Positions 32,865 to 41,669 of a stretch of 64,000 bases of DNA are shown here, piece by piece. The stretch is from contig NZ_SSHH01000002.1 in assembly GCF_004965515.1 (NCBI RefSeq), positions 330,840 to 394,839 on the forward strand, written 5' to 3'. The translations under genes and the position numbers were made by a program. The notes beneath the pieces are model-generated. The model saw only the letters and a list, made by a program, of their open reading frames with translations, searched no databases and was not told the origin of the DNA. The DNA is from Alteraurantiacibacter aquimixticola. Lineage in GTDB: Bacteria; Pseudomonadota; Alphaproteobacteria; Sphingomonadales; Sphingomonadaceae. How positions within the stretch are numbered: position 1 is the first letter of the stretch; every line of letters begins with the position of its first letter.

Positions 32865-32997
32865 GGCGAGGAATCGGGATTTACGGCTCGACTCGGCGGA
32901 GCGCAATCTCCGCCTGTCCCGCAACGGTGGATCGGCTACAAATTCTTAACCATTCCATGGCTGAATAGTACGTGCTCAACCAGGGGATGGAGCTGCA

Positions 32998-33345
32998 ATG
33001 TCTGTATCAATGATCAGAGCAAGGCGCCGCTACGCCATGCGATTGCCTATCTCACTGTGCCCGGATGGCCGCAAATCGGCCGAAGGTTTGTTGATCGAAA
33101 TTTCCCAGGAAGGTGCCCGCATCAGTTGCCTCGGCGACTGGTCGTGCCATGCCGGAGAGCGGGTGAGCCTCTCCTTGCCCGATGGCCAGGATATGGACGC
33201 CACCGTGCGCTGGACGCATGACGGGCTGGCCGGGCTCGACCTTACCGCACCGCTGCATTGCAATGAATTGTCCGACCTGCTGGCTTTCAACCGCGACTTC
33301 ACCGCCCCGAAGGCAGCACGGCCGGAACAGCGCTACGGCACCTGA
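32998..33345 (+). CDS. PilZ domain protein
   Basis: 115 residues, a single PilZ domain. R11-x3-R15 (RYAMR) is present, but the second c-di-GMP motif reads EISQEG (34-39), with Glu instead of Asp/Asn at the first position, so binding could be weak or lost. It may act as a c-di-GMP effector on motility or surface growth. It stands alone between recN and bamD, on the opposite strand from both. Confidence 0.8.
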   Translation: MSVSMIRARRRYAMRLPISLCPDGRKSAEGLLIEISQEGARISCLGDWSCHAGERVSLSLPDGQDMDATVRWTHDGLAGLDLTAPLHCNELSDLLAFNRDFTAPKAARPEQRYGT

Positions 33346-33378
33346 ACCCGCGCGGCATTATGCCGGGTTTCCGCTGGA

Positions 33379-34179
33379 TCAGCCGCCCAGCCCCACTTCG
33401 GGGCCGTGGTCTTCGATCAGCTCATAGGCTTTCTCGTACCACTCATTGCCGGGATAGTTCGCGCCGAGCACGGCGGCATAACGCTTCGCCTCTTCCGGAA
33501 TGCCGAGCGCCAGGCTGGTTTCGGTCAGGCGATAGAGTGCTTCGGGCGTGTGGCTGGTAGTCTGGAAATTCTCCACCACTTCGCGGAAGCGCAACTGCGC
33601 CGCGAGCCAGTGGCCGGTCCGCTCGTAATGACGGCCGATCTCCATTTCCTTGCCCGCGAGGTGATCGTTGACGAGATCGAGCTTCAGGCGGGCATCGGCG
33701 GCATATTCGCTGCGCGGATAGCGGCGAACGAGCTCGTTCAGCGCGCGCTGCGCCTGCTCGGTAATCGCCTGGTCGCGCTCCACATCGCTGATTTGCTCAT
33801 AATAGCACATGGCGATGAGGTAATAGGCATAGGGCGCATCGCGGTTGCCGGGATGGATCGACAGGAAGCGCGAGGCCGACTGGATCGACTGGTTGTATTC
33901 CCCACGCGCGTAATAGGCGAAGGCACTCATCAGCTGCGCGCGGCGCGCCCAGGGCGAATAGGGATGCTGGCGCTCCACCTCGTCGAACAAGGCAGCCGCC
34001 ACCGTCAGATCGCCGCGATCGAGCCGCTCCTTGGCCGCCGTGTAGAGCGATTCCACGTCGCGCGCGACATAGGCGGTTTCGCGCTGACCGCCGCCGCCCC
34101 CGCCCAGGGCCGCGCAGCCCGAAAGCGCCAGGGACGAAGCGGCCAGAATGCCAAGCGAGACGAGTTTGGAAGTGGTCAT
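33379..34179 (-). CDS. bamD: outer membrane assembly lipoprotein BamD
   Basis: 266 residues. Signal MTTSKLVSLGILAASSLALS with lipobox SGC, a Gly-rich spacer, then TPR repeats (LYTAAKERLDRGDLTVAAALF, HPYSPWARRAQLMSAFAYYA, YNQSIQSASRFLSIHPGN, YYLIAMCYYEQI, RYPRSEYAADARLKLDLV). This is the essential BamD of the beta-barrel assembly machinery. Confidence 0.94.
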   Translation of the reverse strand: MTTSKLVSLGILAASSLALSGCAALGGGGGGQRETAYVARDVESLYTAAKERLDRGDLTVAAALFDEVERQHPYSPWARRAQLMSAFAYYARGEYNQSIQSASRFLSIHPGNRDAPYAYYLIAMCYYEQISDVERDQAITEQAQRALNELVRRYPRSEYAADARLKLDLVNDHLAGKEMEIGRHYERTGHWLAAQLRFREVVENFQTTSHTPEALYRLTETSLALGIPEEAKRYAAVLGANYPGNEWYEKAYELIEDHGPEVGLGG

Positions 34180-34273
34180 GGGACCCAGCCTATAGCCAGC
34201 GCTTTCGTGAACGCCAAGTGAAGTGAGGCCTCGCGGGCGCGGATAAGTTCGCACGGCCGTCCGCACAGCAAAA

Positions 34274-34301
34274 AGGGGCGGCAGGTTGCCCCGCCGCCCC
34301 T
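34274..34301 (-). terminator. rho-independent terminator of the TonB receptor gene
   Basis: AGGGGCGGC (34274-34282) pairs with GCCGCCCCT (34293-34301). Read on the minus strand, the stem is followed at once by TTTTTGC. It lies 31 bp past the stop of the receptor gene that ends at 34332. Confidence 0.85.
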
Positions 34302-34331
34302 CTTCGATTTGCCGTGTTCCGGCGAGTGAGC

Positions 34332-37300
34332 TTAGAAGCTCAGGCTCGCACGGAAGAAGATCCGGCGGCCGATCACGTCATACAGCGACGGATCGGTGCC
34401 CGACTGGACGTTCGGAGCGTAAACTTCCGGATCCTTGTCGAACAGGTTGTTGATGCCGACGCGCAGCGTCAGGTGATCCATCAGCGTGTAATCGACGGCA
34501 GTGTCGATATAGATCGCGCTGCCGGTGCCGGTGAACTCGGTCTCACCCGGGAAAATCACGCTCGCGCGGTTTTCCATACCGTCGATGTAACGTGCACGGA
34601 CCTGGAAACCAAAGTCAGCGACGTCATAATCCATCGTCAGGTTGGCACGCCATTCGGGGAAGGACGTACCAAGACCCGCACCGAAGAACGACGCCGTACC
34701 GGCATAGTCGAGCACCGGCTGGTTCGCCAGGACCTGCTGCTTGAAGTCGATCAGGTAGTTGACGAACAGGTTCAGGTTCATGCTGTCGTCACCCAGGAGG
34801 CCCGGATCGAATGCATAGTTCAGCTGCATGTCGATACCCGAAGTCTTCAGCTTGCCGCCATTGACGCCCGGATACTGGTCAGTCAGGCCCGAACCCGTGT
34901 CGGGGCCATAGATGAACAGGATGTCCGGTGCACGGAACAGCTGCTGACAGGTGCCATAAGACGCATCGAGGTTCGGATTGTTGCCATAGTAATTGTAGCA
35001 ATCCGCAATCAGCGTGTTCGGATCAGGCGACTGGATCGTGTCGCTGATCTTGATGTTGTAGTAGTCGATCGAACCCGTCAGGCCCGGGATAGCCCCGAAA
35101 CCGTTGGAGAAAGCCGCACCGAAGGTGAAGGTGTCGGCCGTTTCCGGACCCAGATCGGTGTTGCCCGAAAGCTCGACCGATGCCTGCGTACCAGGCGTCT
35201 GAACGAAGTTGTCGACCGCAGCACCGATACCGCCAAAGCCGAACGGGGCCGGAGCACCTGCATCGCGGCACAGCGTCCGGGCATCGTCGCCACCGTTCGC
35301 ACGGAACTGCGTCGTTACCGAGCACGGATCGAAGATCTGCGGAGCGGAACCGCCACCCGAGAACAGCTCGCCGAAGTTCGGCGCGCGGACCGAGCGCTGG
35401 TAGCTGCCGCGGACATTCACGTCGTAGGTCGGCGACCAGATCAGTTCAGCCTTGTAGGCATCGTCCCATCGCGGATCGCTGGAGACTTCATTGATGATGT
35501 CGGTGAATTCCGAACGCGAGGCACGATAGCCGAGCGTAAGCGTCAGCTCGCGAGCCCAGGGCTGATCCGAAATGATCGGGACCGCAACTTCACCGAAGAT
35601 ATCGAAGAAGCTGTTTTCGCCGGCGTCGGGCGTCTGCGTGTTGAAGCCCGAGATCGGACCCGCAGAAGAACCCGGATCGAGCTCATATTCGAACGCACGG
35701 TTTTCGGCACCCAGAACCACGGTCAGGTTGCCGGCCGGGAGTTCGACGAGGTCACCCACGACATAGCCCTGGACGATCTTCTGCGTGAACTCGGTGCGCA
35801 GCAGGCCGCTGGCAGCCAGGTAATCGACGCAGTCGTCCGAAATCGGCTGACGGCCGAACGGATTGAAACCGCCTTCGCACTGGTCGGCACCACCATTCGG
35901 GTCATTCAGCATGTCGAACAGGCGCTGCGTGTCAACGTTGCCGGTCTGCTCCTGGTCGATGTTGGTACGGCCGAAGGAGTACGACAGCTCGTAGCTCCAG
36001 CTATCGGTCAGCTCGCCACGCAGGCCGCCAAGGACCTGGAACACCTGGTTGGTGTAGTCCGACTGGCGCAGGCCGATGTCCAGCGTGCGCTGACGCATCA
36101 GGAACGGCTCATCCGCGCCCGTGCCAACCAGGTTGGTGTTGTCCAGCGTACGCGAAGCCAACAGCGCGGCGAAGTCTGCCGGGATGAAGGGGTTGGTGGC
36201 CGGGATGACCAGCAGGTTGTTGATCGAACCACCAGCCTCGATCAACGGCGAAGACACCTGGATCGCGCTGTTTTCACCCGGTGCGCGGATGCCCACGGTG
36301 GGGATCGGCGTCGGCGCAAGGGCCGTGGCCGAGGTGTAGCGAGTGTAGCCGCCCTGTGCGAACACGGTGATTTCGGGAGCGAATTCGTAATCGATCTTGG
36401 ACATGACCGAGGTGCGCTTGAACGGCAGCACCAGCAGGTTCACTTCGTCGAAGTTGTACGAATAGAGGTCGGGGAACAGCGCCTGGTTGACCGAGAAGTC
36501 CACCGGACCGGTGAAGTTCTCGACATCGATCGGGCTGTTAAAGATACCGCGCGAGAACAGCGTGCCGTCCAGGTTGAAACCGATCAGCGTCTGGTTGGCG
36601 GGCACCGAACCTGCAGCCGAGCCGTAGCCGGTGAAGATCGCGTCAACTGCGGCCTGGCTGGGGCCATTGCCCGAGGGGAAGTAAAGACCATCGGGCAGGA
36701 ACGACGTGGTCGAGGTAGCAAACACCGAAAACGCACGCTGCGACTTGATCAGCGCTTCACGTTCCGAATAGTCGACCGCGACCACAGCATTGCCGCGACC
36801 GTCGGCGAAATTGCCGCCCAGCACGCCGGAAATCGTGTATTCCTCGGCATCCCAGTCGCGCAGCGCATTGCTGTAGCTGGCGCTGACATCGATACCTTCA
36901 AAGTCGTCCTTGAGCACCAGGTTCACCGCACCGGCGATAGCGTCGGCACCATACACCGCACCGGCGCCGCCGGTGATAACCTCGATCCGCTCGACCAGAG
37001 CGGCGGGAATGGTGTTGAGATCGACCGTCATGTTGTTGGCGGACACCATCGGGCGGCGACCGTCGATCAGCACCAGGTTGCGGTTGGCGCCAAGGCCACG
37101 CAGGTTGACGTTCGATTGGCCACCGTTACCGGGGTTGTTCGACGTGGTGGTGCCGGCCGGATTGACCTGGGGCAGCGTGTTGACGAACGTGTCCAGGGTG
37201 ATGTCTGCGAATTCCTGCGCATCATCGCCGCTGACCACCGCAACGGGGCTGGCTGCTTCCATGTTCGGGCGCGCGATACGCGTGCCGGTGACCAGGATGA

Positions 37301-37424
37301 CACCTTCATCCTCGGTCGAATCGACAGCGTCCGCATCCTGCGCGAAAGACGGCGTTGCACCCAGCGAAATCGCCAGGGCCAACGCTGCCGTTCCGCGGCG
37401 AAGCGCTTGCTTATTCATGTTCAT
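34332..37424 (-). CDS. large TonB-dependent receptor
   Basis: 1030 residues. Signal MNMNKQALRRGTAALALAIS to SFAQ, a TonB-box-like DEGVILVTGTRIARPN at 38-53, plug with NNPGNGGQSNVNLRGLG, RNLVLIDGRRPM and IEVITGGAGAVYGADAIAGAV, and a long barrel ending in RIFFRASLSF. This is the Oar/TonB type common in sphingomonads for import of sugars, peptides or siderophores. ATG 37424 follows AAGGGA at good spacing. Extracellular loops carry several cysteines (LCRDAGAP, DCYNYYG, CQQLF, QCEGGF). The substrate is not evident; the gene stands alone. Confidence 0.9.
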   Translation of the reverse strand: MNMNKQALRRGTAALALAISLGATPSFAQDADAVDSTEDEGVILVTGTRIARPNMEAASPVAVVSGDDAQEFADITLDTFVNTLPQVNPAGTTTSNNPGNGGQSNVNLRGLGANRNLVLIDGRRPMVSANNMTVDLNTIPAALVERIEVITGGAGAVYGADAIAGAVNLVLKDDFEGIDVSASYSNALRDWDAEEYTISGVLGGNFADGRGNAVVAVDYSEREALIKSQRAFSVFATSTTSFLPDGLYFPSGNGPSQAAVDAIFTGYGSAAGSVPANQTLIGFNLDGTLFSRGIFNSPIDVENFTGPVDFSVNQALFPDLYSYNFDEVNLLVLPFKRTSVMSKIDYEFAPEITVFAQGGYTRYTSATALAPTPIPTVGIRAPGENSAIQVSSPLIEAGGSINNLLVIPATNPFIPADFAALLASRTLDNTNLVGTGADEPFLMRQRTLDIGLRQSDYTNQVFQVLGGLRGELTDSWSYELSYSFGRTNIDQEQTGNVDTQRLFDMLNDPNGGADQCEGGFNPFGRQPISDDCVDYLAASGLLRTEFTQKIVQGYVVGDLVELPAGNLTVVLGAENRAFEYELDPGSSAGPISGFNTQTPDAGENSFFDIFGEVAVPIISDQPWARELTLTLGYRASRSEFTDIINEVSSDPRWDDAYKAELIWSPTYDVNVRGSYQRSVRAPNFGELFSGGGSAPQIFDPCSVTTQFRANGGDDARTLCRDAGAPAPFGFGGIGAAVDNFVQTPGTQASVELSGNTDLGPETADTFTFGAAFSNGFGAIPGLTGSIDYYNIKISDTIQSPDPNTLIADCYNYYGNNPNLDASYGTCQQLFRAPDILFIYGPDTGSGLTDQYPGVNGGKLKTSGIDMQLNYAFDPGLLGDDSMNLNLFVNYLIDFKQQVLANQPVLDYAGTASFFGAGLGTSFPEWRANLTMDYDVADFGFQVRARYIDGMENRASVIFPGETEFTGTGSAIYIDTAVDYTLMDHLTLRVGINNLFDKDPEVYAPNVQSGTDPSLYDVIGRRIFFRASLSF

Positions 37425-37758
37425 TGAGCGTCCCTTCTCAAAGCTCGTGCCCGCTATCGGGCTGGGAAGGAGTGAACCGGCCTCTTCGCCTGCAAACGCG
37501 CACGCCGAGTCCTCTGCCGGAACTTACTCCGCAGTGCACAATCGAAGCCTTGCGGCAGCGCATCAATTGTTTGTTTCGAAAGCAACCAAAAAACCGTCGC
37601 AGCTGTAACCAGATTGCAACAATGCAATCGACCATCTGCAAAGGAGGAAATGGGCTCGACTGACGCCTGTCTCGGATCGATAAACGTCATCACCCGCATG
37701 ATGGATGCGACCTGTTTTCAATCAGCTTGGCTGGTCGCGCGTCGGGCGGGGCTGCGCC
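37425..37758. other. intergenic region, 334 bp
   Basis: Holds the promoter side of the TonB receptor gene and the 3' flank of the CmcJ-like gene. The part at 37560-37640 is AT-richer and holds the probable receptor promoter. Short open frames here lack coding character. Nothing else was seen. Confidence 0.5.
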
Positions 37759-38667
37759 CTACTCCCAGAACGCCACGCTGCGGCATTCGATGCTTTCGCG
37801 GATATTGGGGTTATCGGCGCTGGTATCGACAAAGGCCGAGTGCGGGCAGCGCCAGGTGACCGAGTGATCGCTGTCATGGAACTTGAACAGCAGCGCATCG
37901 TCAGCGTGCATGTTGGAAAAATACCACCAGCGATGGTCCGGATGGTATGAGAAGATCGTCGCCGCCAGCATCTCCTCCTCGCCCTCAACCGGCGCGGTCA
38001 GGGCATCTCCAGTGGGAAACTCGTCGACGATGAACAGCGAGTTCGACTTCTCTTCTCCGCCGAAGCTGGTGCGCCCGTCGCACAGCGCCAGCGGCACGTC
38101 CTGCGGTGGCGGGGAGAATGTGCGCCAGAAGCTGCTGATCAGGAAGCGCTTGAAGCCCGGCCCATCGGGGAAGTGCTTGGCATAGGTTGCCTCCGCCATG
38201 CGCCGTGCCGTCGGTGTGTTGATATCGACATGCGCTTCGCCCGCCGTAGGCTGGATTCCGCCACTATGCACGTATTTGCCAGCCTTGCTGGCGGCATGCT
38301 CGGAAAGGTCCGCACTGGTGCGCAACATCCACCCGCGCGCGACGCATTTGTCCGCCCCGGTCAGCCGCATCACTTCGCGCTCGACCTCGCGTTCGTACAA
38401 GGCGTCGACCTGGTCCCTGTCGTGGAAATCTCCGACCGCGCTTGGGCACTTGGCAATCATGAAGCCATGCCTGTCGAGCGTGAAGTGTTCGCGGATCGGC
38501 ATGCCGTCGCGAATGGTAACGCGGTGGTCGGAATATGTGCCCGTGTTCAGCTCTTCACCCTGGCTGACATAGCGCCTGGTGACGAAGTCCCCCTCATCGA
38601 CATAGCTCATGGCGGCATCGACCTGCCGTGCTTCGTCCTCGATATCCCCGATTGCTGCGCTCGCCAT
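37759..38667 (-). CDS. CmcJ/NvfI-like oxidoreductase
   Basis: 302 residues from ATG 38667 after GGGAGAG. Features are YVSQGEELNTGTYSDHRVTIRDGMP, FTLDRHGFMIAKCPSAVGDFHD, a probable metal site with HVDINTPTARRM and WYFSNMHADDALLFKFHDSD, and CPHSAF. The family (CmcJ, GA4 desaturase, NvfI) contains Fe/2-oxoglutarate-like oxygenases of secondary metabolism; CmcJ works with the methyltransferase CmcI to add a 7-alpha-methoxy group to cephalosporins. Here it diverges from an O-methyltransferase gene with 112 bp between starts. The substrate is unknown. Confidence 0.75.
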   Translation of the reverse strand: MASAAIGDIEDEARQVDAAMSYVDEGDFVTRRYVSQGEELNTGTYSDHRVTIRDGMPIREHFTLDRHGFMIAKCPSAVGDFHDRDQVDALYEREVEREVMRLTGADKCVARGWMLRTSADLSEHAASKAGKYVHSGGIQPTAGEAHVDINTPTARRMAEATYAKHFPDGPGFKRFLISSFWRTFSPPPQDVPLALCDGRTSFGGEEKSNSLFIVDEFPTGDALTAPVEGEEEMLAATIFSYHPDHRWWYFSNMHADDALLFKFHDSDHSVTWRCPHSAFVDTSADNPNIRESIECRSVAFWE

Positions 38668-38779
38668 CGCTTCTCTCCCAGCGCCGATTTGCTCTTTCCT
38701 ACAGCCATGACACGGGGCACTGGCGCAAGGCAAGATTGCCGCTTATCGTCCCGGCCAAACATTTAAGGGGAGGAATGTG

Positions 38780-39802
38780 ATGGGGCCTTTGCCGCCAAGC
38801 GCCGATGATCGGCTGATCTGGGACATGTGGGAATCGCAGTTTCGCTTGCCAGTGGCAACGGTAGCGGATGAAGTGGGCACCTTCCGCGCATTGGGTAACG
38901 CCGCGCTGACTACGGCCGAATTGGCTTCCGAAATCCGTGTGGACGAGCGCGCCCTGGGCATCCACCTCGCCGCGCTCGCCTCCAGCGGTCTGGTGGAAAA
39001 GCGCGACGGACGCTGGGCGGCGACTCCGGCTGCGCGGACCTGGATGCATCCCGATGCCGAAGGCTATTGGGGCGGCTTCCTGTTCCGCTTCCGCGAAACG
39101 ATCCCGATGCATGCGCAGCTACTGGAGACATTGAGGACCGGCAAGCGGCCCGCCAATGCTCAGACCGGCGGCCCCGAGTGGGAACGCGGCCACATGACCC
39201 AGGAAGCGGCAGAGCGCATCGCCAGGTTCATGCACGCCCACTCCATGGCCCCAGCCCGCGGTGCGGCGGCACAATCGGTGTTCGGGGGCATCTCCAGCCT
39301 AATGGATGTCGGCTGCGGATCGGGCGTCTACGGCATCGAGATCGCCCGCGCCAATCCTCGCCTGCAGGTCACACTGCTGGACCTCAAGGAAATGTGCAGC
39401 GAGGCGGCGAAGTTCGTCGAGGAGGCGGGGCTGACCGGGCGGATCACCACCGCCGGGGTCAATATGTTCGAGGAGGATTGGCCGACCGGGCATGAGGCGC
39501 ATTTCTTTGCCAATGTCTTCCATGACTGGTCGGAGGAAACCAACAAACTCCTCGCCAGGAAGAGCTTCGATGCCCTGCCCTCGGGCGGGAAAATTCTTCT
39601 TTCCGAGATACTTATGGACGATGACGGCACCGGCCCCTGGTACGCCGCCAGCTTCAGCCTGCTGATGCTCGTGGGAACGCTCGGCAAGCAATACACCCTC
39701 CCCGAGTTCCGCGAGATCCTGGAGAGCGTAGGCTTCACCGACGTCCGCGCCAGCCGCACAGGCGGCGGTTATTACTCGCTGGTGAGCGCCACCAAACCCT
39801 GA
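38780..39802 (+). CDS. SAM-dependent O-methyltransferase
   Basis: 340 residues from ATG 38780 after GGGGAGGA. N-terminal winged-helix dimerisation domain (TTAELASEIRVDERALGIHLAALASSGLVEKRDGRW), then a class I methyltransferase domain with LMDVGCGSGVYGIEIA, VTLLDLK, FANVFHDWSEE (catalytic His) and GGKILLSEILMDDDG. This is the plant caffeate/hydroxyindole type (methyltransferase_2, also CrtF). It diverges from the CmcJ-like gene, so the two could hydroxylate and methylate one substrate. The substrate is unknown. Confidence 0.82.
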   Translation: MGPLPPSADDRLIWDMWESQFRLPVATVADEVGTFRALGNAALTTAELASEIRVDERALGIHLAALASSGLVEKRDGRWAATPAARTWMHPDAEGYWGGFLFRFRETIPMHAQLLETLRTGKRPANAQTGGPEWERGHMTQEAAERIARFMHAHSMAPARGAAAQSVFGGISSLMDVGCGSGVYGIEIARANPRLQVTLLDLKEMCSEAAKFVEEAGLTGRITTAGVNMFEEDWPTGHEAHFFANVFHDWSEETNKLLARKSFDALPSGGKILLSEILMDDDGTGPWYAASFSLLMLVGTLGKQYTLPEFREILESVGFTDVRASRTGGGYYSLVSATKP

Positions 39803-39919
39803 GCGAAACGCGGCCCCCGAAACGCGCAGGCCCTAGGCGTTCCTGCCTAACCCTGCCCTCACCCTTTACCAAACGGCCGTGCGCCATGCCTCTTGCCACA
39901 CGGCAAGGGGAGTTCCGCC

Positions 39920-40114
39920 ATGGCCCGCCCACACAGCCACGCCTGGCAAGAGCTGGCCCGCTGCACCAGCGGCATCGCGATGGCCGAATATGCGGTGATC
40001 GTGGCCCTGCTCGCCATCGGCGCGGCGGCGGCCATTACCGACACCGGCAACCTCACCGGGCGCCACCACGCCGCGTCCCAAAACGAGGCCAAGGCACCTT
40101 CAACGCGAAATTAA
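39920..40114 (+). CDS. divergent Flp-type pilin
   Basis: 64 residues. After a 17-residue basic leader the sequence G-IAMAEYAVIVALLAIGAAAAI has the type IVb prepilin cleavage pattern (Gly, then Glu+5 Tyr+6) and a hydrophobic helix. The tail is short and polar (TGRHHAASQNEAK). ATG 39920 follows AAGGGGAG. It resembles Flp in order but lacks the usual GATAIEYGL, so it may be a minor pilin. It precedes the two canonical Flp genes. Confidence 0.6.
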   Translation: MARPHSHAWQELARCTSGIAMAEYAVIVALLAIGAAAAITDTGNLTGRHHAASQNEAKAPSTRN

Positions 40115-40186
40115 CCGTGCCCGGAAACGATCTTCTAAGAAGGGCCGTGCCAAACAACTCGGAGACTTCAAAGGGGAAATGTAACA

Positions 40187-40363
40187 ATGAAGAACTTTCT
40201 GAAGACGGTCGCCTCCGACGAATCCGGCGCAACTGCCATTGAATACGGCCTGATCGCCGCACTGATCGCGGTTGCCGCGATTGTTGCGATGCAGGGCGTG
40301 GGCAACGAGCTGAACACCACCTTCAACAAGGTGTCCGAGCAGCTCTCGAACGCCAACACCTAA
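40187..40363 (+). CDS. flp: Flp family type IVb pilin
   Basis: 58 residues, MKNFLKTVASDESGATAIEY then GLIAALIAVAAIVAM: the classic Flp leader and hydrophobic helix with prepilin cleavage after the Gly of SG. It polymerises into Tad pili used for surface attachment. ATG 40187 follows AAGGGG. No tad/cpa assembly genes are in the window, so the machinery must be elsewhere. It is one of two near-canonical copies. Confidence 0.88.
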   Translation: MKNFLKTVASDESGATAIEYGLIAALIAVAAIVAMQGVGNELNTTFNKVSEQLSNANT

Positions 40364-40380
40364 TAGCTGCTGCTACAGCA

Positions 40381-40407
40381 CGGCGGAGGTCCTCGCGGCC
40401 TCCGCCG
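40381..40407 (+). terminator. GC-rich hairpin after the first Flp gene
   Basis: CGGCGGAGG (40381-40389) pairs with CCTCCGCCG (40399-40407), 17 bp after the flp stop. The following TTT is short. It may end or attenuate transcription so that the first pilin is made in excess. Confidence 0.45.
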
Positions 40408-40528
40408 ACAGCTTTCCGGCCGCCTCGCCCACCCGGCGCAGGCGGCCGATTTGCGTTTACCCCAATACTAAACGCGATCCTAACCCGCGCCATGCGATAG
40501 AGGCTCCCTGCAACTTGGGGATCTTATC

Positions 40529-40705
40529 ATGCAGAAGCTCATCCAACGCCTCACCCGTGACGAGGACGGCGCCACCGCCATCGAATACGGCCTGATCGCC
40601 GCGCTGATCGCGATCGCGCTCGTCTCCTCCTTCCTCAACCTGGGGAACATGCTGGAAGAGACGTTCAATACCATCGCCACCGCGCTCCACCTCGCCAACG
40701 CATAA
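40529..40705 (+). CDS. flp: second Flp family type IVb pilin
   Basis: 58 residues, MQKLIQRLTRDEDGATAIEY then GLIAALIAIALVSSF. The GATAIEYGLIAALIA core is identical to the first Flp, and the helix end and tail differ. It is 165 bp downstream with a hairpin between, so the copies may be expressed at different levels. It follows no strong Shine-Dalgarno site. Confidence 0.88.
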   Translation: MQKLIQRLTRDEDGATAIEYGLIAALIAIALVSSFLNLGNMLEETFNTIATALHLANA

Positions 40706-40776
40706 GCCCTGGCGACAGGGGGAAGCTGCTACTTTCCCCTTTCCTACAGCTTTCCCGCCGGCCCATGCCCTTGGCC

Positions 40777-41502
40777 ATGAGCCGCAAACCCGCACGCACC
40801 CTGCCCGCCTTCACCCCGGTCCCACGCAAGAAGGAGCAGGCGCGCGGCTGGACACCCGAACGCCAGCGCGCCTTTATCGAGGAGCTGGCCAGCTGCGGCA
40901 GCGTGAAACACGCCGCCCGCGCCGTGGGCGTTTCCGCCAAGAGCGCATACGACCTGCGCCGGGCAGAGGGCGCCAAGGGCTTCCGCAAGGCGTGGGAGGC
41001 CGCGCTCGATATCGGCATCCAGATGATCGAGGACGTGGCGATGGACCGCGCGCTCAACGGCGTGGAGGAACCCGTCTTCGCCTATGGCCAGGTGATCGGC
41101 ACCCGCCGCGTCTATAATGACCAGCTGCTGATGTTCATGCTCCGGAACCGCGCCCCCAAGCGCTTTACCGGAGACAAGGCCCGCAGCATGAGCGGCGCCG
41201 ACGCCTTCATGCTCAAACGCCTGAAGAAACAATGGCGCGCCGAATGGGAACGCGAACACGCCATGCTGGAGGCCGAGCGCGAGGACGTGACCGTCGCCCA
41301 GCTCAACGCCAAGATCGACGCCTTCAAACAGCGCTCCCTCGAATCCAAACGCCTGCGCCTGGCCAGCCCGGCGGCAGAGCCGGAACCCGACCCCGAACCC
41401 ACCGGTCCCAGCGAGGAAATGCGCAAGATGCTCCCCCAGCCCAGACCGCCCGAGGATGACGGCTGGGAATGGATCGATCCGGATGCGGAGGGCGAGGAAT
41501 GA
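40777..41502 (+). CDS. terminase small subunit-like helix-turn-helix protein
   Basis: 241 residues from ATG 40777 (ATG 40765 adds four residues). WTPERQRAFIEELASCGSVKHAARAVGVSAKSAYDLRR is a helix-turn-helix of the phage terminase small-subunit type; the rest is basic with a coiled coil (170-205) and a Pro/Glu-rich tail. No other phage genes are nearby, so it is probably a domesticated or orphan copy common in sphingomonads. It overlaps a 26-codon frame at its end (ATGA). Confidence 0.6.
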   Translation: MSRKPARTLPAFTPVPRKKEQARGWTPERQRAFIEELASCGSVKHAARAVGVSAKSAYDLRRAEGAKGFRKAWEAALDIGIQMIEDVAMDRALNGVEEPVFAYGQVIGTRRVYNDQLLMFMLRNRAPKRFTGDKARSMSGADAFMLKRLKKQWRAEWEREHAMLEAEREDVTVAQLNAKIDAFKQRSLESKRLRLASPAAEPEPDPEPTGPSEEMRKMLPQPRPPEDDGWEWIDPDAEGEE

Positions 41503-41579
41503 CCAAAGAGGAACGCGAGAACCCGCCGAGGCCGGGGGCGATCAGGGTTCATCGGGGGGTTTTTGAAGAAAACCCCTGA
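41499..41579 (+). other. short frame overlapping the previous gene's stop
   Basis: 26 codons beginning MTKEERENPPRPGAIRVHRG, starting at ATGA overlap with the terminase-like gene. It contains an inverted repeat (GGGGTTTT / AAAACCCC at 41556-41577). It may be coupled translation or chance; the composition matches the upstream gene. Confidence 0.35.
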
Positions 41580-41669
41580 AAAAACTATAGAAATAAAATT
41601 GAATAGCCGAAAGCAAAAGAAAAACTATCACAACAAATGCGGTAGATGAAATACTCTCCAATTTCCACG

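Noticed and set aside
34314-37427. A 1037-codon open frame on the plus strand opposite the large TonB receptor
   Set aside because: It is the antisense shadow of a clear receptor gene; the translation is Arg/Val/Asp-rich with no domain, and the terminator at 34274 fits the minus-strand gene.
37606-37635. GTAACC upstream of the TonB receptor as a second SigF promoter
   Set aside because: It has no CGAA at 16 bp spacing and points away from the receptor gene.
41555-41590. GGGGTTTT / AAAACCCC inverted repeat as a terminator
   Set aside because: Stem is short and the T run lies on the wrong side for either convergent gene; kept only as a note in the short-frame entry.
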